Assembly: GCF_020329505.1 (NCBI RefSeq)
Contig: NZ_JAGKJJ010000006.1
Span: 186,001 to 250,000 of the forward strand
Length of the DNA: 64,000 nt
Source of the DNA: Bradyrhizobium semiaridum
GTDB taxonomy: Bacteria; Pseudomonadota; Alphaproteobacteria; Rhizobiales; Xanthobacteraceae
Direction: 5' to 3'
This document shows positions 27,005 to 35,901 of the stretch, in pieces. The notes under the pieces were generated by a model. That model did no database searches. It saw only the letters and a program-made list of their open reading frames with translations, and was not told the origin of the DNA. The translations under genes and the position numbers were made by a program. Position 1 is the first letter of the stretch; the number at the start of each line of letters is the position of its first letter.

Positions 27005-28146
27005 CGCGTGGCTCCTCCCTGCTGCTGGCCGGTGGTGGCCGGCGCTGCCGGCGGACGCCGCGGCGTCAGCTCGCCCAGCGGAAGGTAAGGCACGATGTTC
27101 TGGCCCTGGCCGCCGTCAAAGACCAGCTTTTCGGAGCCGCCGAGCACGCGTTCCATGGTTTCCAGATAGATGCGCTCGCGCGTCACGTCGGGTGCCTTCT
27201 TGTACTCGTCATAGACCTTGAGGAAGCGCGCGCTCTGGCCCTTGGCCTCGGCGACCGCCTGCTCCTTGTAGCCCTCGGCTTCCTGGAGAATCTGCGCGGC
27301 ACGGCCGCGCGCGTCCGGGACCACGCTGTTGGCGTAGGTCTGCGCCTCGTTCTGCAGCCGTTCGAAGTCGGCGCGCGCAGCCTGCACGTCGCGGAAGGCG
27401 TCGATCACTTGCGCCGGCGGATCGACCTTCTGCATCTGCACCTGGGTGATCTGGATGCCGGCGCCGTAGGTGTCGAGCGTCTTCTGCATCAGTTCCTGGA
27501 CGTTCTGCTCGGTGGTGGTGCGCGCGCCGGTCAGGATCGGCTGGATCTGGGAGCGGCCGATCACCTCACGCATCGCGCTCTCGGCAACAGCCTTCACGGT
27601 GCCTTCGGGATTCTGGATGTTGAACAGGAACGCACCGGCACCGCCCGGCTTGATGCGCCACAGCACGGTGAAGTCGACATCGACGATGTTCTCGTCGCCG
27701 GTCAGCATCAGGCTCTCCTCCGGCACGTCGCGCATGGTGCGGCCGCGCCGGGCAGGATCGTCGATTAGCGTCATGCCGATCGAGATCGTGTTCACGCGCA
27801 GCGCCTTCGGCAGCAGCACGGTCTCGATCGGATACGGCAGGTGATAGCGCAGGCCGGGCTGGGCGTCGCGCACATACTTGCCGAAGCGCAGCACGACGCC
27901 GAGCTCTTCCGACTGGACGCGGAAGATGCCGGTGGCGAACCAGATCACCAGCGCGGCGGCGACCACCAGCGCGATGCCCATGCCGCTGAAATGCCCGCCG
28001 GGCAGCCACTGCTGCAGCCGGTCCTGGCCGCGGCGCAGCAGGTCCTCAAGGTCCGGCGGCCTCGGCCCGACCGATTGCGGACCCGAGCCCCAGGGTCCTT
28101 TCGGACCCGAGCCCCAGGGGCCACCGCCTTGATTTTTCCACGGCAT
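27001..28146 (-). CDS. hflK: FtsH modulator HflK
   Basis: 381 residues from ATG 28146, preceded by GAGGAGAG. The cytoplasmic N-terminus has glycine/proline repeats (GSGPKGPWGSGP type), followed by a membrane helix (MGIALVVAAALVIWFATGIF) and the SPFH domain (VQSEELGVVLRFGKYVRD). The C-terminus is proline and glutamine rich. Partner of HflC; together they restrict access of membrane proteins to FtsH. First gene of the proteostasis cluster; a plausible sigma-70 promoter lies 60 bases upstream. Confidence 0.95.
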   Translation of the reverse strand: MPWKNQGGGPWGSGPKGPWGSGPQSVGPRPPDLEDLLRRGQDRLQQWLPGGHFSGMGIALVVAAALVIWFATGIFRVQSEELGVVLRFGKYVRDAQPGLRYHLPYPIETVLLPKALRVNTISIGMTLIDDPARRGRTMRDVPEESLMLTGDENIVDVDFTVLWRIKPGGAGAFLFNIQNPEGTVKAVAESAMREVIGRSQIQPILTGARTTTEQNVQELMQKTLDTYGAGIQITQVQMQKVDPPAQVIDAFRDVQAARADFERLQNEAQTYANSVVPDARGRAAQILQEAEGYKEQAVAEAKGQSARFLKVYDEYKKAPDVTRERIYLETMERVLGGSEKLVFDGGQGQNIVPYLPLGELTPRRPPAAPATTGQQQGGATR

Positions 28147-28205
28147 TCAATCTCTCCTCGGCAAGCCCACGACCGGAACGGTCAAGGGCTCGAATGTCCG
28201 GCCCG

Positions 28206-28234
28206 GTTATAGGGGACCGCCCCGGCCCTTACAA
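28206..28234 (-). promoter_or_regulatory. putative sigma-70 promoter of hflK
   Basis: On the minus strand TTGTAA (28234-28229), a 17-base spacer, then TATAAC (28211-28206), 60 bases before the hflK ATG. Spacing is ideal and both boxes are near consensus, but no transcript start can be seen from sequence. Confidence 0.45.
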
Positions 28235-28294
28235 CGCAAGCTTCATGGCGGGACGAGCTATGCGCCGGCGCAAAATTGTCAATGCAAACATTGG

Positions 28295-28807
28295 TTAACC
28301 GCGGCCGCGCCGACGATATGTCACATAGGAGAAATCGACGCTGTCGACCTCGCCCGCCGGATTCCGCACGCGCGCGACCTCTTCCCAGTCGCCGGTGTCG
28401 ATTGCATCGAACCGTGTGTCGCCTTCCGGCCGGGCATGGACTTCGGTGATCTCGAGGCGGTCGGCGACGCCCATCCACTGCGCGTAGATTTCCGCGCCGC
28501 CGATCACGGCGATCTCAGTGGCGAAACGCCGCAGCGCGTCGCCGAGCGCAATTGCGCGGGCACTCTCGAACGACGTCGTGACGACGGCACCGCCGGCCCG
28601 GTAGGTTGGATCGCGCGTCATCACGATGTTGGTGCGGCCTGGCAGCGGCCTGCGCAACGACTCGAACGTCTTGCGTCCCATCACCACCGGCTTGTTCATG
28701 GTGATTGCCTTGAGGCGCTGCATGTCGGACTTCAGCCGCCACGGAATGGTGTTGTCGCGCCCGATCACGCCGTTCTCGGCGACTGCGACGACAAGCACGA
28801 TCTCCAT
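28295..28807 (-). CDS. folA: dihydrofolate reductase
   Basis: 170 residues from ATG 28807. Motifs: IVLVVAVAENGVIGRDNTIPW (start of the sheet and folate site), KSDMQRLKAITMNKPVVMGR with the NADPH-binding segment, and VIGGAEIYAQ for the second cofactor loop. Reduces dihydrofolate to tetrahydrofolate, regenerating the cofactor consumed by thymidylate synthase, whose gene is two upstream. The start overlaps the acetyltransferase stop by one base (TGATG), so the genes are coupled. Confidence 0.95.
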   Translation of the reverse strand: MEIVLVVAVAENGVIGRDNTIPWRLKSDMQRLKAITMNKPVVMGRKTFESLRRPLPGRTNIVMTRDPTYRAGGAVVTTSFESARAIALGDALRRFATEIAVIGGAEIYAQWMGVADRLEITEVHARPEGDTRFDAIDTGDWEEVARVRNPAGEVDSVDFSYVTYRRRGRG

Positions 28808-29292
28808 CAACTTGCTCCTTCCGCCAGCGCCGCAAGCGCCTCGCCGGAGACGCGGCAAAGCGTCCATCCGTCCATCAGCTCGGCGCCGAGCGACTTGTAG
28901 AACGCGATCGACGGCGCGTTCCAGTCGAGCACCGCCCATTGCAGGCGCGACCAGCCGTGCGCGCGGCATTCCTTCGCAAGATGCACCAGCAGCGCCTTGC
29001 CGATGCCGTTGCCGCGAAGCGCCGGACGCACGAACAGGTCTTCAAGATAGATGCCGTGGCGGCCGGCGAAGGTGGAGAAGTTGACGAACCAGACTGCGAA
29101 GCCCGCAGGCTCGCCATTCCATTCCGCGATGTCGCAGTAGAGCCGAGGGTTGGCACCGAACAGCGCTTCGGCGATATCGGTCTCGCTGGCATGAACCTCG
29201 TGCAGCAACTGCTCGTAGTCGGCGAGCTCGCGGACCAGCGAGAACACCAGTCCCGCCTCGTCGGGCCGCGCGCGGCGGATGGTGAGGGACAT
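28807..29292 (-). CDS. GNAT-family N-acetyltransferase
   Basis: 161 residues from ATG 29292, directly after GAGGGAG. Motif A is VRPALRGNGIGKALLVHLAKE (about 90-110), the acetyl-CoA pyrophosphate loop with the R/Q-x-x-G-x-G/A pattern, followed by WAVLDWNAPSIAFYKSLGA, typical of the diamine/thialysine acetyltransferase (SSAT-like) group. Substrate is not determined. It is sandwiched between thyA (seven bases) and folA (one-base overlap), so it is part of the folate/thymidylate operon without an obvious role in it. Confidence 0.9.
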   Translation of the reverse strand: MSLTIRRARPDEAGLVFSLVRELADYEQLLHEVHASETDIAEALFGANPRLYCDIAEWNGEPAGFAVWFVNFSTFAGRHGIYLEDLFVRPALRGNGIGKALLVHLAKECRAHGWSRLQWAVLDWNAPSIAFYKSLGAELMDGWTLCRVSGEALAALAEGAS

Positions 29293-29299
29293 CACTCCC

Positions 29300-30094
29300 T
29301 CACACCGCGACTTCAGCCTTGATGTGCGGATGCGGGTCGTAGCCTTCGAGTTTGAAGTCCTCGTAACGGAAGGCGAAGATATCCTTCACATCCGGATTGA
29401 TCTTCATGGTCGGCAGCGGCCGGGTCGGCCGCGTCAATTGCAGGCGCGCCTGTTCGAGGTGGTTCGAGTAGAGGTGGGCATCGCCGAGCGAGTGCACGAA
29501 GTCACCGGGCTTGAGCCCGGTGACCTGAGCGACCATCAGGGTAAGCAGCGCATAGGAGGCGATGTTGAAGGGCACGCCGAGGAAGACATCGCCGGAGCGC
29601 TGATAGAGCTGGCACGACAATTTGCCGTTCGCGACATAGAACTGGAACAGGCAGTGGCACGGCGGCAGCGCCATCTTGTCGACCTCGGCCGGATTCCAGG
29701 CGCTGACGATCAGCCGCCGCGAGTCCGGATTGCGCTTGATCATCTCGATCACATTGGCGATCTGATCGATGCTGCGCCCGTCGGGCGCCGGCCACGAACG
29801 CCATTGCGAACCGTACACCGGGCCGAGATCGCCGTTGGCATCCGCCCATTCGTTCCAGATCGTGACGCCGTTGTCGTTGAGATATTTGATGTTGGTGTCG
29901 CCAGCGAGAAACCAGAGCAGCTCGTGCACGATCGCCTTTAGCGGCAGCCGCTTGGTAGTCAGCATCGGGAAGCCGGCCGACAGATTGAAGCGCATCTGAT
30001 GGCCGAAGATCGACAGCGTGCCGGTGCCGGTGCGGTCGTGCTTCTCGGCGCCGTCGGCAAGGATGCGTTCAAGCAGATCGTGGTACTGGTTCAT
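29300..30094 (-). CDS. thyA: thymidylate synthase
   Basis: 264 residues, the same length as E. coli ThyA. Catalytic cysteine C146 in [12 protein letters not shown]; phosphate-binding arginine in [15 protein letters not shown]; and [23 protein letters not shown] for the nucleotide/folate site. Makes dTMP from dUMP with methylene-tetrahydrofolate, yielding dihydrofolate for FolA. First gene of thyA-acetyltransferase-folA. Confidence 0.96.
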   Translation of the reverse strand: MNQYHDLLERILADGAEKHDRTGTGTLSIFGHQMRFNLSAGFPMLTTKRLPLKAIVHELLWFLAGDTNIKYLNDNGVTIWNEWADANGDLGPVYGSQWRSWPAPDGRSIDQIANVIEMIKRNPDSRRLIVSAWNPAEVDKMALPPCHCLFQFYVANGKLSCQLYQRSGDVFLGVPFNIASYALLTLMVAQVTGLKPGDFVHSLGDAHLYSNHLEQARLQLTRPTRPLPTMKINPDVKDIFAFRYEDFKLEGYDPHPHIKAEVAV

Positions 30095-30218
30095 GCGTGC
30101 GTTTCAGGGCTTCAAAGGAGCGGCGAATGTAGCGGCCGGGGCCGCACGTCGACACGCTGATTCGGCTGAATACACCGATTATACCCTGAAAAATGAACAT
30201 TCCTCGGCCAAACGGCAA

Positions 30219-30242
30219 GGGGCGGAACTCGCGTCCCGCCCC
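30219..30242 (-). terminator. probable terminator after the tctC-like gene
   Basis: GGGGCGG (30219-30225) and CCGCCCC (30236-30242) are perfect arms, 27 bases past the stop of the binding-protein gene on the minus strand, followed by TTGCCGTTT. The T-tract is weak. Confidence 0.5.
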
Positions 30243-30268
30243 TGCTGTATCCGCTTGATAGCGCTGGT

Positions 30269-31249
30269 TTAACTTGCCGGTTTGAGCACCGGCGCCCACT
30301 TCGCGATCTCATTCTTGACGAGGGTCGCCAGGGCCTCCGGCGTGCGATCTGAGGCCGCCGGAATCACGCTGCCGAGCTCGAGCAGGCGTTTGCGGACGGC
30401 GGGGTCGTCGAGCGCCTTGACCGCCGCCGCGTTCAGCGTGGCGATGATGGCGGGCGAAGTTCCCTTCGGCGCGAAGATCGCATTCCAGGCCTGGGCCTGG
30501 AACGCCGGCAGGCCGGCTTCCGCGGTGGTCGGCACGTCGGGCAGCGACGGATTGCGCTCGGGCGTCGCGATCGCATAGGCCTTGATGGTGCCGGCATTGA
30601 TCTGCGGCACGGCGTTGACGATCTGGTCGCACATGTAGTCGACCTGACCGGCGACCAGCGCGTTCATCGCAGGACCGGTGCCGTTGAAGGGTACGCCGAC
30701 CGGTTTGACCTGGAGGATCGCGTTCAGCAGTTCGCAGGAGGCGTGCGACACCGAGCCGATGCCGGCATGCGCGGCGTTCACCTTGTCGGCGTTGGCCTTC
30801 ACATAGGCGATGAATTCCTTGAGGTCCTTCGGCGGAAAGTCCTTGCGGGCGAGGATCAGGATCGGCGTGCCGGCAAGAAGCGCGACGGGCTCGAAATCCT
30901 TTTCCGGATGATAAGCGAGCTTCGGATAGAGCGGCACCGAGGCGGCGTGCGTGCCCATATGCCCGGTGATCAACGTATAGCCGTCGCTGGCGGCGCGCGC
31001 GGCCCGCGTCGAGCCGGTGGTGCCGCCGGCGCCGACCACGTTTTCGATGATGATGCTCTGGCCGAGCGTCTGCGCCATGTGCGCGGTGACGATGCGCGAG
31101 ATCACGTCGGTCGGACCGCCGGCCGCGAACGGCACGATCATGGTGACGTTGCGCGTCGGATAATTCTGCGCCGATGCCGGCGCGGCAACCGCGCACAGTG
31201 AGGCGAGCGCAGCAAGGCATGCGCCCGCAAGCGAGCGAATGGACGTCAT
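30269..31249 (-). CDS. tripartite tricarboxylate transporter binding protein (Bug/TctC family)
   Basis: 326 residues with a cleavable signal (ACLAALASLCAVAAPASAQ). The Bug hallmark begins YPTRNVTMIVPFAAGGPTDVISRI (about 29-52), followed by VVGAGGTTGSTRAARAASDGYT. These periplasmic proteins capture carboxylates such as citrate, glutarate or aromatic acids and deliver them to TctA/TctB. Genes for both partners lie upstream on the same strand. Ligand unknown. Confidence 0.92.
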   Translation of the reverse strand: MTSIRSLAGACLAALASLCAVAAPASAQNYPTRNVTMIVPFAAGGPTDVISRIVTAHMAQTLGQSIIIENVVGAGGTTGSTRAARAASDGYTLITGHMGTHAASVPLYPKLAYHPEKDFEPVALLAGTPILILARKDFPPKDLKEFIAYVKANADKVNAAHAGIGSVSHASCELLNAILQVKPVGVPFNGTGPAMNALVAGQVDYMCDQIVNAVPQINAGTIKAYAIATPERNPSLPDVPTTAEAGLPAFQAQAWNAIFAPKGTSPAIIATLNAAAVKALDDPAVRKRLLELGSVIPAASDRTPEALATLVKNEIAKWAPVLKPAS

Positions 31250-31348
31250 CTCAGATCCCCTCCGGCCGGCATTTGTTGTTTCACGAGGCTGTCACTAAAG
31301 TCTACTCGACTTCCGCCTGCGGCGCGCCGACGCAGGACCGGCGCGCCC

Positions 31349-32863
31349 TCAGTTCTCCGATTCCGTGAACACCTCATCGCGCTTGGCACGCAGGCTCGGC
31401 AGCACTGCGAGCACCAGCAGCCCGGCCGCAATCGCCAGCAGCACCGCCGACAGCGGCCGCGAGACGAACACGCTCCAGTCGCCGCGCGAGATCAACAGCG
31501 CACGGCGCAGGTTCTCCTCCATCAGTGGTCCCAGCACCATGCCGAGCAGCAGCGGCGCCGGCTCGAAATCGTGCTTGATCAGCCAGTAGCCGACCAGGCC
31601 GAACACGCCGGCCAGGATGACGTCGACGGGCGCGTTGTTCACCGAGTAGATGCCGATCGCGCAGAAGATCACGATCGAGGGGAACATCAGCCGGTACGGC
31701 ACGCGCAGCAGGCGGACCCAGATCCCGACCAGCGGCAGGTTGATGATGATCAGCATCAGATTGCCGATCCACATCGAGGCGATCATGCCCCAGACCAGGT
31801 CGGGCTGCTTCTGCATCACCTGCGGGCCCGGCACGATGCCGTGAATGGTCATCGCGCCGACCATCAGCGCCATCACCGCGTTCGGCGGGATGCCGAGCGT
31901 GAGCAGCGGGATGAACGAGGTCTGCGCCGCGGCGTTATTGGCGCTTTCCGGCGCCGCCACGCCCTCGATCGCGCCGCGACCGAACCGCGACGGATTCTTC
32001 GCGATCTTCTTCTCGAGCGTATAGGCCGCGAACGAGGCGATCACCGCGCCGCCACCCGGCAGGATGCCCAGGATCGATCCGAGCACGGTGCCGCGGCCGA
32101 TCGCCGGCGCGGAATCGATCAGGTCCTTCCTGGTCGGCATCAGGCCGGTGATCTTCTGCTGCACCAGATCGCGATTCAGTTCGGCGCCGTGATCGAGGTT
32201 GCGGATGATCTCCGCAAAGCCGAACACGCCCATCGCCACCGTGGCAAAGCCGAGACCGTCGGCAAGCTCGGGGATATTGAAGGCCATGCGCGAGGCGCCG
32301 GTCTCGATGTCGGAGCCGACCATCGACAGCAACAGGCCGAACACGATCATCGCGATCGCCTTCAGCACGCTGCCCTTGGCGAGCACCACCGCGAAGATCA
32401 GGCCGAGCACCATCAGCGAGAAATATTCGGCGGGGCCGAACGCCAGCGCGAGCTTGGTCAGCGGCGCGCCGAGCACGGCGATCAGCACGGTGGCGACGCA
32501 GCCGGCGAAGAACGAGCCGATCGCGGCGATCGCCAGCGCCGGACCGGCGCGGCCCTGCTTGGCCATCTGGTGGCCGTCGAGCGCGGTGACCACCGAGGTC
32601 GCCTCACCCGGAATATTGACCAGGATCGAGGTGGTCGAGCCGCCATACTGGGCGCCGTAATAGATGCCGGCCAGCATGATCAGCGCGCCGACCGGTGGCA
32701 GGCCGAAGGTGATCGGCAGCAGCATGGCGACGGTCGCGATGGTGCCGATGCCCGGCAGCACGCCGACCAGCGTGCCCACAAGCGCACCGATCAGGCACAT
32801 CAAGAGATTGATCGGCGAGAATGCGACCGCGAAACCGTGGGCGAGATTGGCAAAGATATCCAT
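31349..32863 (-). CDS. tctA: tripartite tricarboxylate transporter large permease (TctA)
   Basis: 504 residues from ATG 32863. Around twelve hydrophobic segments. Conserved TctA blocks include GVLPGIGTIATVAMLLPITFGL, GGSTTSILVNIPGEATSVVT and the second repeat GILPGGGAVIASFAAYTLEK; AAPESANNAAAQTSFIPLLTLG is the central family signature. It is the cation-coupled membrane channel. It follows tctB by seven bases and precedes the binding-protein gene by about 100 bases. Confidence 0.95.
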   Translation of the reverse strand: MDIFANLAHGFAVAFSPINLLMCLIGALVGTLVGVLPGIGTIATVAMLLPITFGLPPVGALIMLAGIYYGAQYGGSTTSILVNIPGEATSVVTALDGHQMAKQGRAGPALAIAAIGSFFAGCVATVLIAVLGAPLTKLALAFGPAEYFSLMVLGLIFAVVLAKGSVLKAIAMIVFGLLLSMVGSDIETGASRMAFNIPELADGLGFATVAMGVFGFAEIIRNLDHGAELNRDLVQQKITGLMPTRKDLIDSAPAIGRGTVLGSILGILPGGGAVIASFAAYTLEKKIAKNPSRFGRGAIEGVAAPESANNAAAQTSFIPLLTLGIPPNAVMALMVGAMTIHGIVPGPQVMQKQPDLVWGMIASMWIGNLMLIIINLPLVGIWVRLLRVPYRLMFPSIVIFCAIGIYSVNNAPVDVILAGVFGLVGYWLIKHDFEPAPLLLGMVLGPLMEENLRRALLISRGDWSVFVSRPLSAVLLAIAAGLLVLAVLPSLRAKRDEVFTESEN

Positions 32864-32870
32864 CACGCCC

Positions 32871-33371
32871 TCACTGGATCAGGAAACGCGGGAACATCGG
32901 CATGGGAAGTCCCAGAATGTATGGAAACAGGATGGCGCAGCCCGCCGTCAGGCAGGCGCCGACGATGACGGCCTCCATCCATTTGGTCTCATGCGAGCCC
33001 ATGGCCGCGATAAGGAAGCTTGCGAAGGCCGAGACCACGAGGCCGAGCGGGCGGATCGCCAATGCGAAGAACACGATCGACGCCGACACGAATAGCGGGC
33101 CGCGCCAGGAATAATGCGACAGATGCGGACCATCTTGCAGGATCCCCATCACCGCGACCCCGGCGCCGAGCAGGAACAGCAGCACGGCGAACATGCGCGG
33201 CGCGGTTCCGGCGCCGAACGAAAATCCATGCATGCCCTGCAGATCGCTGGACGCCCACAAGGCGAACAGGGCAACCGCCATCATGGCCAGCCCGCCGATG
33301 AAATCCTGCGGTCCACGTATCCACTTTGGCAGTATCGACCTGACCGGCGCCTCGCTCGGCGTATCACTCAT
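32871..33371 (-). CDS. tctB: tripartite tricarboxylate transporter small permease (TctB)
   Basis: 166 residues with four hydrophobic segments (FIGGLAMMAVALFALWASS, MFAVLLFLLGAGVAVMGIL, LFVSASIVFFALAIRPLG, and a last at the C-terminus). This is the usual size and topology of TctB. A soluble N-terminus of about 20 residues precedes the first helix. First gene of the transporter operon. Confidence 0.9.
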   Translation of the reverse strand: MSDTPSEAPVRSILPKWIRGPQDFIGGLAMMAVALFALWASSDLQGMHGFSFGAGTAPRMFAVLLFLLGAGVAVMGILQDGPHLSHYSWRGPLFVSASIVFFALAIRPLGLVVSAFASFLIAAMGSHETKWMEAVIVGACLTAGCAILFPYILGLPMPMFPRFLIQ

Positions 33372-33462
33372 GGTTTCACTCCCCCTGGCGGCGTTTTCCC
33401 GCCCGTTCTGTTTGGACTGACTTGTGGTGCTGGTCCCCGAAACGTCTTGCTAGCGATTTTCG

Positions 33463-33996
33463 TCAGACAACGCCAGCAAAACCCAAAATGCCGCCGGCAA
33501 GCAACATCCAGAACGGATTGAGGCGTGTCGCAAAGGCCAGCGCGGCTGCACCGATGGTGATCAGCGCCGCGATCCAACTTTGGTCTGATGTCCGCGCCAG
33601 GATCAGCCCGCTGGCGGCCATCAGGCCGATCGACAGCGGCACCAGCGCCGCCTGCACGATGGCGGGCCAGCGCGCATGGCGCGAACGTTCGAGGAAGCGG
33701 CTCACATAATAGGCAAGCAGCGCGGTCGGGCCGCACATCGCGACCGTTGCCGCAAATGCGCCCGTGATCCCGGCGACCGAGTAGCCGATCAGCGTCACGA
33801 TCAGCACATTCGGTCCGGGCGACAACTGCGAGATCGCGAATACGTCCGCGAATTGCTTGTCGGTCATCCAGTAATGCACCTCGACCGCGGCGCGGTGCAT
33901 CTCGGGAATCGCCGAATTGGCACCGCCAACCGCAAACAGCGACATCAGGCCGAAGGTCCAGACCAGTTCCGCGATCGGGTTGGAGTTCGTGCTCAT
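33463..33996 (-). CDS. chromate transporter family protein, half-size (second gene)
   Basis: 177 residues from ATG 33996. The CHR domain has FGLMSLFAVGGANSAIPEMH, then LSPGPNVLIVTLIGYSVAG, the usual FGG/SPGPN signatures, and about six hydrophobic segments. Half-size CHR proteins work as pairs encoded in tandem; the partner is the gene directly upstream, overlapping by ATGA. Members export chromate, but many have unknown physiological anions. Confidence 0.88.
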   Translation of the reverse strand: MSTNSNPIAELVWTFGLMSLFAVGGANSAIPEMHRAAVEVHYWMTDKQFADVFAISQLSPGPNVLIVTLIGYSVAGITGAFAATVAMCGPTALLAYYVSRFLERSRHARWPAIVQAALVPLSIGLMAASGLILARTSDQSWIAALITIGAAALAFATRLNPFWMLLAGGILGFAGVV

Positions 33997-34604
33997 GCCT
34001 TCACCCTGCGGCGCGCCAGGATCGTGATCGCGAGGCTGAGCGGAATCGCGACCAGCAGCACGATCTGGAGCGGCCATCGCACCAGTCCGATCGCGGCGAA
34101 CACCGAAACCAGAATGACGAGACCGGCGGCGTCACGCCGCTTGATCAGCGGCATCATCATCTTGAAGACGACCGCGATCAAAAGGCCGACCGCGGCGCAG
34201 GCGACACCCGCGAGCGTACGGCGCAGCGCGTCGATATCGCCGTAATGCGCGTAGAGCGCCGCCAGCGCGGTGGCGATCAGCATCGGCGGCCCGACCAGGC
34301 CGGCGAAGGCGGCAAACCCGCCGGCGATGCCGCGAAAGCGCGAGCCGAACACGACCGAGAGGTTGACGATGTTCGGACCCGGCAGGAAATGGCACAGCGC
34401 GAAGGTCTCGTTGAACTCCTCGGCGGTCATCCAGCGGTGCTGCTCGACGATGCCACGCCGGGCCCAGACCAGGACCCCGCCGAAGCCGGCCAGCGACATC
34501 TTGGCAAAGGCGAGGAACAGCTCGAGCAGGCCGGGCTGGTTGGGCGGAGATGATGCGGGGGCATCCGGCGCCGGAGCGGCAACCGGCGAAGAATCCGGGA
34601 GCAT
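33993..34604 (-). CDS. chromate transporter family protein, half-size (first gene)
   Basis: 203 residues from ATG 34604; ATG 34628 would add eight residues and is equally plausible, as neither has a strong ribosome site. A proline/alanine-rich N-terminus precedes the CHR domain: AFAKMSLAGFGGVLVWARRG, then CHFLPGPNIVNLSVVFGSRF. About six hydrophobic segments. It pairs with the downstream half-size gene, and the two would take opposite orientations in the membrane in known pairs. Confidence 0.85.
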   Translation of the reverse strand: MLPDSSPVAAPAPDAPASSPPNQPGLLELFLAFAKMSLAGFGGVLVWARRGIVEQHRWMTAEEFNETFALCHFLPGPNIVNLSVVFGSRFRGIAGGFAAFAGLVGPPMLIATALAALYAHYGDIDALRRTLAGVACAAVGLLIAVVFKMMMPLIKRRDAAGLVILVSVFAAIGLVRWPLQIVLLVAIPLSLAITILARRRVKA

Positions 34605-34747
34605 GACGCGAAATCTAGACGGCGGCATCGCGTAGGCCAACCCAAATAGCCGTGTTTCCCACCCGAAAGAGGCCTGAAGAGCCCTGAATCGGCTCTGTTT
34701 TTCTGTGGGACAGCCGCCTATATTAGCGGTGCCGGTTCGCCGGCTAT

Positions 34748-35056
34748 GGAAATAAATGACCGTCGCAATAAACCATTCGGACCCGGGGGCGGTACCCGGC
34801 GCCTCCACCAAAATCCATCGCCATCCCAGGGTGGCTTTTGGCGGGGGCGAAATAGGATCGACGAGGGCGTAAAGGGCGCGTTTTTTCTCGGTATGGTTCC
34901 GCCGACATCGGGCCATTGCAATAGTTGCCAACGACAACTTTGCTCCGGTTGCTCAGGCTGCGTAACGCAGTTTGAAAGACCATCTTAAAGTCCTAGCGGG
35001 TTAAGCTCCGCTAGGCGGGGTTCGGAGGCACCTGGCAACAGAAGCCTCCACTTCAT
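34748..35056 (+). ncRNA. ssrA: two-piece (permuted) transfer-messenger RNA
   Basis: The acceptor piece comes first: T-arm CCGGG-GGCGGTA-CCCGG (34783-34799), acceptor strand CGCCTCC (34800-34806), A and encoded CCA (34808-34810). An excised spacer of about 32 bases follows. The coding piece begins GGGGGCG (34843-34849), which pairs with the acceptor strand with one G-U, then the hallmark AAATAGGATCGACGAGGGCG. The tag frame at 34927-34965 reads ANDNFAPVAQAA and TAA. Downstream hairpins are CCTAGCGG/CCGCTAGG (34992-35015) and GGAGGC/GCCTCC (35024-35049). It rescues stalled ribosomes and tags their products for proteolysis. Outer ends are approximate. A TATATT at 34719-34724 could be the promoter -10 box. 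The rest of 34629-34747 holds nothing else I recognise. Confidence 0.93.
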
Positions 35057-35199
35057 TTTCCGGACCGGGCACTTCCTCCGCCACACCCCAGCCGTCCCTG
35101 CTGATTTCCGGCTTCCGGCAGGATAGCATGGTCCCCAAAAGGGCGAGTCGGATGGATCCGGCGGCGCCCGGTCACCATTTTGCAAACGACAGGATCACC

Positions 35200-35745
35200 A
35201 TGGCGACTGATCACATCCGATATGACGTGCTGGCGCGGGATGCGCTGCGCGGGGTGCTGCGCCGGGTGCTCGCGGATGCCGCCGAACACGGCCTGCCGGG
35301 CGAGCATCACTTCTACATTACGTTTCTGTCGAACGGCGAAGGCGTGAAGCTGTCGCCGCGCCTGCTTGCGCAATACCCCGAGGAGATGACGATCATCCTG
35401 CAACACCAGTTCTGGGATCTGGTGGTGACGGAGGAGCGGTTCGAGGTCGGCCTGTCGTTCGGGGGCATTCCGGAGCGGCTCACCGTGCCGTTCGCCGCCG
35501 TGACACGCTTCCTCGATCCATCGGCGCCATTCGATCTGCAGTTTGACGCGTCCGATGCGGTGGCCGAAGCAGCTCCGGCCAAGGCCCCGGCGTCACCGCC
35601 CGCGGGCGCCCTGCCCGCCGCACCGACCCGTACCGCGGCCGAGACCAAGGCAACGGAGACCGCGGCGGCCGAGGCCGACAGCGAGCCCTCCAAGCCCGGC
35701 GAAGGCGCCGAGGTGGTGCGGCTGGATCGCTTCCGCAAGAAATAA
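35200..35745 (+). CDS. sspB: ClpXP adaptor SspB (alphaproteobacterial type)
   Basis: 181 residues from ATG 35200, preceded by CAGGA; an upstream in-frame ATG at 35128 gives non-conserved residues. The peptide-binding domain spans about residues 5-120 (HFYITFLSNGEGVKLSPRLL, EEMTIILQHQFWDLVVTEE, VPFAAVTRFLDP). A long alanine/proline linker (about 125-165) ends in the ClpX-docking tail GAEVVRLDRFRKK. It binds ssrA-tagged proteins and delivers them to ClpXP. Encoded about 145 bases after the tmRNA gene that makes those tags. Confidence 0.92.
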   Translation: MATDHIRYDVLARDALRGVLRRVLADAAEHGLPGEHHFYITFLSNGEGVKLSPRLLAQYPEEMTIILQHQFWDLVVTEERFEVGLSFGGIPERLTVPFAAVTRFLDPSAPFDLQFDASDAVAEAAPAKAPASPPAGALPAAPTRTAAETKATETAAAEADSEPSKPGEGAEVVRLDRFRKK

Positions 35746-35777
35746 TCTAAGCACGAACCGCTGCTGCACCCTGTAGG

Positions 35778-35830
35778 ATGCAGGACATAGTGCGGGATGA
35801 CGGATCGTCATCCCGCACTATGTTCTGCAT
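35778..35830. terminator. 24-bp hairpin between sspB and fumC
   Basis: Arms at 35778-35801 and 35807-35830 are complementary at 23 of 24 positions, the odd one being a G-T pair, around loop GGATC. It starts 33 bases after the sspB stop and ends 72 bases before fumC. No T-tract follows, so it may be a Rho-independent-like terminator, an mRNA 3' stabiliser or a protein site. The inner word GCGGGATGAC is unlike the dispersed repeats elsewhere in the window. Confidence 0.6.
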
Positions 35831-35901
35831 GAGCGTGCGTCTGCGCCGACGGTTCATCGTCGTCTCGGGTCACGCTTCCTACGAAGCAACGGAAAGCATT
35901 C

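Noticed and set aside
34783..34810. Possible ordinary tRNA 3' half ending CCA
   Set aside because: The T-arm and CCA belong to the acceptor piece of the permuted tmRNA; no anticodon arm is present upstream.
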